Part shown: positions 60,801 to 64,000 of the stretch, in pieces
Layout: each line of letters opens with the position of its first letter
How positions within the stretch are numbered: position 1 is the first letter of the stretch
From: Diplonema papillatum
Lineage: Eukaryota; Euglenozoa; Diplonemea; Diplonemida; Diplonemidae
NCBI GenBank assembly: GCA_030068145.1
Contig: JAPJBO010000395.1
Coordinates: 124,001-188,000, forward strand
Length of the DNA stretch: 64,000 nucleotides
Reading direction: 5' to 3'
The notes under the pieces: generated by a model
What the model was told of the DNA's origin: nothing
What the model saw: only the letters and a program-made list of their open reading frames with translations
Databases searched by the model: none
Translations under genes and position numbers: made by a program

Positions 60801-62994
60801 GCAGGTTATGGTCTACCAGGGGTGCGGTACGCATGAGAAAGGCGGGCTTACCGCGGCAGTCCACAGGTGGGTGACAGGGGAGCGGTCAGCCGCGGCACTG
60901 CTGTCGGTATTTGCGAACATCTCAGGCCCGTTTGGTGATGGACGACAATGTGATTTGGGAGAGGTCCTGCGAACAGTCGCCACCACAGTCCAGGAAGAGA
61001 ACGCCGCCCACCGGGCCTGCAACACTCGGCAGACAGACCGGATCGCGGGCCTAGGGCACAGGTACACGGTCGATGTCAGGTGCGGGAAGTGCCAGGCTGG
61101 CCACACTGCCCACGAGGACCTTGACACAACCATCCTCCCCGTGAGGGCCGGGACGCTACAGGAGGGCTTAGACGAAGCGTTCTCGTGGTCCTCGGCGGGG
61201 GAGGACTACAGGTGCGTGAGTTGCGGGACCAGGGGGGAGTCCCAGACCAAGCCCTCCTTCAGTCGAGCCGGCACAACGGTGCTTATCCAACTGCAGAGGG
61301 CACGCCCCTTTGGAGGCACAGACAGGAGAGCAGTAGCCGCGGACGTTGCGATAACCCTGCCAGGCCTAGGCAAACGACTGAGACTCGTGGCAGTGGTGAC
61401 GCACACAGGAGAGAACAATGCAGGCCACTACATAGTGCACGCGCACAACGAGCATGCCGAGAGGGGTCAGAGGTGGACAATGCTCGACGGGATGAACACG
61501 AGCTTTTCAACCGCGCCGAGGTATGAAGACACAGACACCTTTCTCTTTGCATACCAGCCGACCCTTGAGCAACCCGAGGCGCTAGGCGACACCAGGGACG
61601 CAGCGCCCCTCGGCTCGGCAAGCCAAGACATACCGGAAGCCGGGGAGGCCGACAATGGCAACAGAGAAGGCGGTGGAGTGGGGGCGCAGGGAGCTACGCG
61701 CCCGCGCCACCCGCAGCCGGAGGCACCGACAGGAGACCCCGAGGTTTACCCAGAACACCCCGGCCGCTCCCCGAGTGACGCGATGAGAAGCCCCGCAGAC
61801 ACGGGGGCGGGGCCAGCAGAGGCAACGGCCAGCGAAGGCCACAGCCCCGTCGTGACCGCGCCAAAGGCCACAACGCAGAGCACACCCCAACGCACGAGCG
61901 AGACCGAGGGTGGGCACGGGCCAGCGAACAGTGGGACCAGCGACGAGGGGCCGAGCTCCGAGGAGTACCTTGCAAGGTTCGAAGAAGCAACAAGGAGATT
62001 GGCGGCGGGCAGAGCCCCGCAGGAGGGGAAGCTCGAAGCTGAGGCCGCCGGGGACGACGAAAAGGACTCGTTGAGCTCAGAGTCAGACGAGCCCAACTCC
62101 CTATCGACAGGCCCGAGGACTGTCACAGCGGCAAGGGGCATGGGAGTAGGGGATGGACAGGGAGGGCAGGCCTTTCACGTGACACCCCCCGACACACCCC
62201 GGACTCCTGAACCCGAAACGGCGCAAGAGTCGGCGGCGAGGCCAGGCACCTCGGGGCCGGATGGCCAGGCCGGCGACCCAGGAGCGGAGCTGTTCCCTGC
62301 GAGGGGAGTTCCTGACATGGATGCAGAGGAGGGCATTGCTTTCCGGCTTGCGGGCGTGCGGAGGAAGAGAGACGCGGACTCGGCATGCGATGAGGGAGGC
62401 GAGGACGAGCCCCCAGGGCCAACCCGGGGAATAACAAAGAAGGCCAGGGGACCGAAGTACGCATGGGACGTGGTGACACCCCCGGAGCTAGAGGACAGGT
62501 TCCCAATCTCGCTACACAGGAAGGCGGGGCAGGGGAGAGTGGCGGACGAGTGGGGATGGGCGGCCCTTAACTGGCTGGCAGTCGCACACGGGCGGCGGAG
62601 GGTGCCCTTCGCCCAGTTGTTCAGGATCCAGATGTGGCTAGCATGGGAGCGCCGCAGGTCCTCGGACTTCGAGACACCCATAGACGAGCAGCTCGCACTG
62701 CGAGGGAGGTGCACAGCGGAAACACTGACGGTGGCGGCTCGCGACCTTCTGGGCATCATCCTCCTCAGGGGGAAACCGCCTCGAAAGTACCCCCCGGGGA
62801 GGTGGTCTGCCCTCCTGGGGACGTTGCAAGACGGGGAGGAGGGCCAATGGAAGTATGCCAGGGCACACCCGAAAGGGAAGGGGATCCTGTTCATGGACAC
62901 CGAGGCAGGAGAAAGCCGCCAGGACCCCGCATGGCACGAGCTCGACGCGGTCTACACGACTTTGTACGCCCAGGTCCCGCTGCCGCTAAAATGA
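57889..62994 (+). CDS. LINE polyprotein: RLE endonuclease end, proline-rich region, USP protease, unknown C-terminal domain
   Basis: One frame, about 1701 codons from 57889; the true start is lost by 5' truncation. Residues about 45-150 match the end of a restriction-like endonuclease: 'IPGDVSLPRG', 'WVDVTVMNPQAASY', 'ELKHRKYAED', 'FAMESFGGMGAEARG'. Residues 225-930 are Pro/Glu/Gly-rich with about seven imperfect 'TPA..TPAL.KP..AGG' repeats, then an acidic SLSSVSDD block and an Arg/Lys run. A USP-type deubiquitinase follows. Its Cys box is NSCYLQAA (C955) and its His box 'ENNAGHYIVHAHNE' (H1180) with 'WTMLDG'. A zinc ribbon of C-x2-C plus C-x2-C lies between them, as in cellular USPs. A second 'EEYLAR...DSLSSESDE' block precedes a last domain ('GWAALNWLAVAHGRRR', 'KGKGILFMD') that I do not recognise. 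The protein presumably processes itself or removes ubiquitin from the retrotransposon or host proteins; that is inference. Confidence 0.85.
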   Translation: MSCPFFPVCLEGPLYLVYLVYLACADAALDPRKEEKHTVSGSTARIPGDVSLPRGVNERRPRWVDVTVMNPQAASYRKGAAKTVGYTARVGEELKHRKYAEDTKDNDRRLTAFAMESFGGMGAEARGFLLNVASLVAERTNQDKASTYRGYAERVSIRVVRGAAAAINRRGLVADRRTAGVDPSLTDPGMSGFIGPGCLDEVQRRVEDLHEEQELERAGAQTAKDGSTLSEVEEGGGESETASEVEEFPGDAPGQERGRTRSPSPPPAGVQVRAKGGCGGGGASDGRNEDEHMEGQSLDRAVMPPSGGHGAATHKGGPEESEIRGSQGHLYDALMRRDSSGLPEGAEPKTPGGDVDMEGPSQETEPAATSPNRGSARGPGPSGTTAPAAERTPAPEEPKPTPEEGLGHALDAPMRGCNRDSPVSLEPTAPGPAEDDAGTGWPGRESTSATHRAPSDHTRPTHPTGAETPATEQTPALTKPIIAGGTQGGEFPGPEREQSGATRHAELTPAFSKPNTAGGAPAGEWPITTTPPSQGAEATEGGQGDNHAGPTQGGGGGPPRGVEPGTPGPSEEVARPEGLDRGSAPAAATTPRERTLPPGPSDTETPAAERTPALDKPYTAGGTLREEVPCSRASGIETVRAQGPGQPTHPTGGPQPAEGSALHEVLTPALTIPNSAGGAPTRGERPHPPGLPATETPAAEQTPALDKPVTAGGALREEAPSDGAPEVGPAREQGQVQPTHTISGHHPSVGATPHAVLPPAFTKPNTAGGRPTEGGERPPGDAPSRRATTAEDNDWLPGERAEDKRMEPGEYIARREEAAKREAADRAALWKKQSGRFARALEEDSLSSVSDDADSQAAADRRRRRRRAVAPRVPGAPRGTRAKRAKQKGVIEAPSPGADGGEGGAGRTSNQSCRPRANPSGEGARHAPPASAAADSTHNSQAWGWQENLSTTNSCYLQAALNLIAVTDMAQQVMVYQGCGTHEKGGLTAAVHRWVTGERSAAALLSVFANISGPFGDGRQCDLGEVLRTVATTVQEENAAHRACNTRQTDRIAGLGHRYTVDVRCGKCQAGHTAHEDLDTTILPVRAGTLQEGLDEAFSWSSAGEDYRCVSCGTRGESQTKPSFSRAGTTVLIQLQRARPFGGTDRRAVAADVAITLPGLGKRLRLVAVVTHTGENNAGHYIVHAHNEHAERGQRWTMLDGMNTSFSTAPRYEDTDTFLFAYQPTLEQPEALGDTRDAAPLGSASQDIPEAGEADNGNREGGGVGAQGATRPRHPQPEAPTGDPEVYPEHPGRSPSDAMRSPADTGAGPAEATASEGHSPVVTAPKATTQSTPQRTSETEGGHGPANSGTSDEGPSSEEYLARFEEATRRLAAGRAPQEGKLEAEAAGDDEKDSLSSESDEPNSLSTGPRTVTAARGMGVGDGQGGQAFHVTPPDTPRTPEPETAQESAARPGTSGPDGQAGDPGAELFPARGVPDMDAEEGIAFRLAGVRRKRDADSACDEGGEDEPPGPTRGITKKARGPKYAWDVVTPPELEDRFPISLHRKAGQGRVADEWGWAALNWLAVAHGRRRVPFAQLFRIQMWLAWERRRSSDFETPIDEQLALRGRCTAETLTVAARDLLGIILLRGKPPRKYPPGRWSALLGTLQDGEEGQWKYARAHPKGKGILFMDTEAGESRQDPAWHELDAVYTTLYAQVPLPLK

Positions 62995-63206
62995 GGCACG
63001 AGCCCCTGAACCAACGGGGGGAGCCCATTGGCCCACCCCCACCCCCAAACCTGGCGCACTCCCCTCCCCATCCCTCGACCCCAAACCCCCCCCGCTCCCT
63101 CTCCCACAAACACAAAACCCAACCCCCCCACCTCCCCACCCCCACCCTACCCCTCACTCTCCCCGCACTCGCCCTTGTCTCTCTCACCCTCCACCGCACA
63201 CACACA

Positions 63207-63284
<78 letters not shown>

Positions 63285-63925
63285 AACACCCTCTCTCCCA
63301 CACTGTCTCACACCCTCCCTCACTCACTTTCACTCTTACTGTCACTCTGTCTCTCTCACAATCTCTCTCCCCCGTTTATTTCTTTTACCGTTCATATTTC
63401 TTTTACCATTCACCCTTCCCATCCCCACCCGTTTCCTTTCAGTTCTCCGTCCCTCCCTTCCGCCCCTACCAGCAAGGTATGCCCTTTCTTGTTTGCCACA
63501 GGGTATGCTGTTTTCTTTTGTTTTCGTGGCCAAGAAGCCACTCAAAGGTTTGCGGTTTTCTCTTGTTCACCCACAACCCCCCTCACCATGCAACCAGCAA
63601 AAACACAAACAGGCCCAAAAAAAAAAAAAGAAACAACAATGCGAGGTGGCTTGCCACCGCGAATCGAAGAGGGCAGGTGGTCCGCCACCAAAGATGATAC
63701 AGCCCTGATAGAATAGAGTGAAACCTGTTTGTGTCTTTGTGGTGAACCGTTTTGCTTCGCTGGGGTGAATAAGAGAAAAGGGGCTTGAGGACGGACGCAA
63801 GCGCGGGGCCCCAGCAACACAGAACACCGTCCTCATCCGCTTGCTTCCCGTTCGCTTCCCATTTGCTTGATTTTTATTTACTTATGGTGTTCTGTGTCCC
63901 TACCTGCCTTGTCTCTCGAGAGCCC

Positions 63926-64000
<75 letters not shown>
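57950..64000 (+). mobile_element. 5'-truncated LINE with poly(A) tail, running off the window
   Basis: The element spans the endonuclease remnant at about 57950, the ORF, a 3' UTR of about 935 nt (62995-63929) with a (CT)n run at 63209-63283, and a poly(A) run from 63930 to the window end (at least 71 nt). A pure long A tail indicates a recent insertion. The 5' break is estimated from where RLE similarity begins; the usual upstream CCHC motif and reverse transcriptase are missing. No target-site duplication can be checked because the 3' flank is outside the window. Confidence 0.8.
62995..64000 (+). other. 3' UTR and poly(A) tail of the USP-bearing LINE
   Basis: C/T-rich, with (CA)5 then (CT)n at 63199-63283 and an A12 run near 63617. 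A 16-nt pair 'gtggcttgccaccgcg'/'ggtggtccgccacc' can form small hairpins at 63644-63692. Poly(A) starts at 63930 after 'gagcccctttaa'. No AATAAA precedes the tail closely. Confidence 0.75.

Noticed and set aside
58804..62900. Several minus-strand frames of 200-285 codons opposite the LINE ORF
   Set aside because: Expected shadows of a very GC-rich coding strand; the + frame has clear RLE and USP domains.

Overview
This is nuclear DNA from a eukaryote. It has spliced genes with GT-AG introns of up to 5.2 kb, long minisatellites and microsatellites, and pieces of LINE retrotransposons, one ending in a poly(A) tail. There are no operons, Shine-Dalgarno sites or CRISPR arrays. Gene content (a Rab23-type ciliary GTPase, a PARP6/8-type ADP-ribosyltransferase, a ZNFX1-type helicase), GC-rich exons and protist-type LINEs suggest a free-living protist or alga. 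A chromerid or other alveolate is possible, but I cannot decide the species.

Five gene models are well supported, all on the + strand. (1) 1720-16789: a nine-exon ZNFX1-like SF1 helicase, 1414 codons. (2) 18618-27782: an eight-exon PARP6/PARP8-like mono-ADP-ribosyltransferase, 581 codons. (3) 31605-34936: a two-exon protein of 870 codons that I do not recognise, with a possible beta-propeller N-terminal half. (4) 36791-40086: a five-exon Rab23 orthologue, 234 codons, ending in the CAAX box CAIL. (5) 47874-52892: a two-exon, 1351-codon protein with an N-terminal ZZ zinc finger, a long disordered P/Q/E-rich linker and an unrecognised C-terminal half. I built the exon joins by hand. In each model the summed exon length is a multiple of three and the intron phases match, which is independent support.

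Introns and spacers are full of repeats. There are five minisatellites (20, 32, 23, 21 and 30 bp units), long (CT)n and (CA)n tracts, and at least seven short dispersed families that recur between introns. One family repeatedly sits 24-32 nt upstream of 3' splice sites and may supply the branch point and acceptor. Donors follow GTNTGY rather than GTAAGT, and most acceptors are preceded by A/C-rich sequence rather than a polypyrimidine tract.

The right third is retrotransposon territory. An RNase H-bearing LINE 3' end (54248-55927) lies exactly between two (CA)n tracts. From 57.9 kb to the window end is a 5'-truncated LINE whose reading frame starts in a restriction-like endonuclease domain. 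It then runs about 1600 further codons through a proline-rich repeat region, a complete-looking USP-family deubiquitinase domain and a second unrecognised domain, followed by a 3' UTR and a poly(A) run of at least 71 nt. A retrotransposon polyprotein carrying a USP protease is the most novel object here.

The ZNFX1-like helicase and PARP6/8-like enzyme are neighbours in the same direction. In animals ZNFX1 and several PARPs act in RNA-based defence, but nothing in the sequence links these two functionally.
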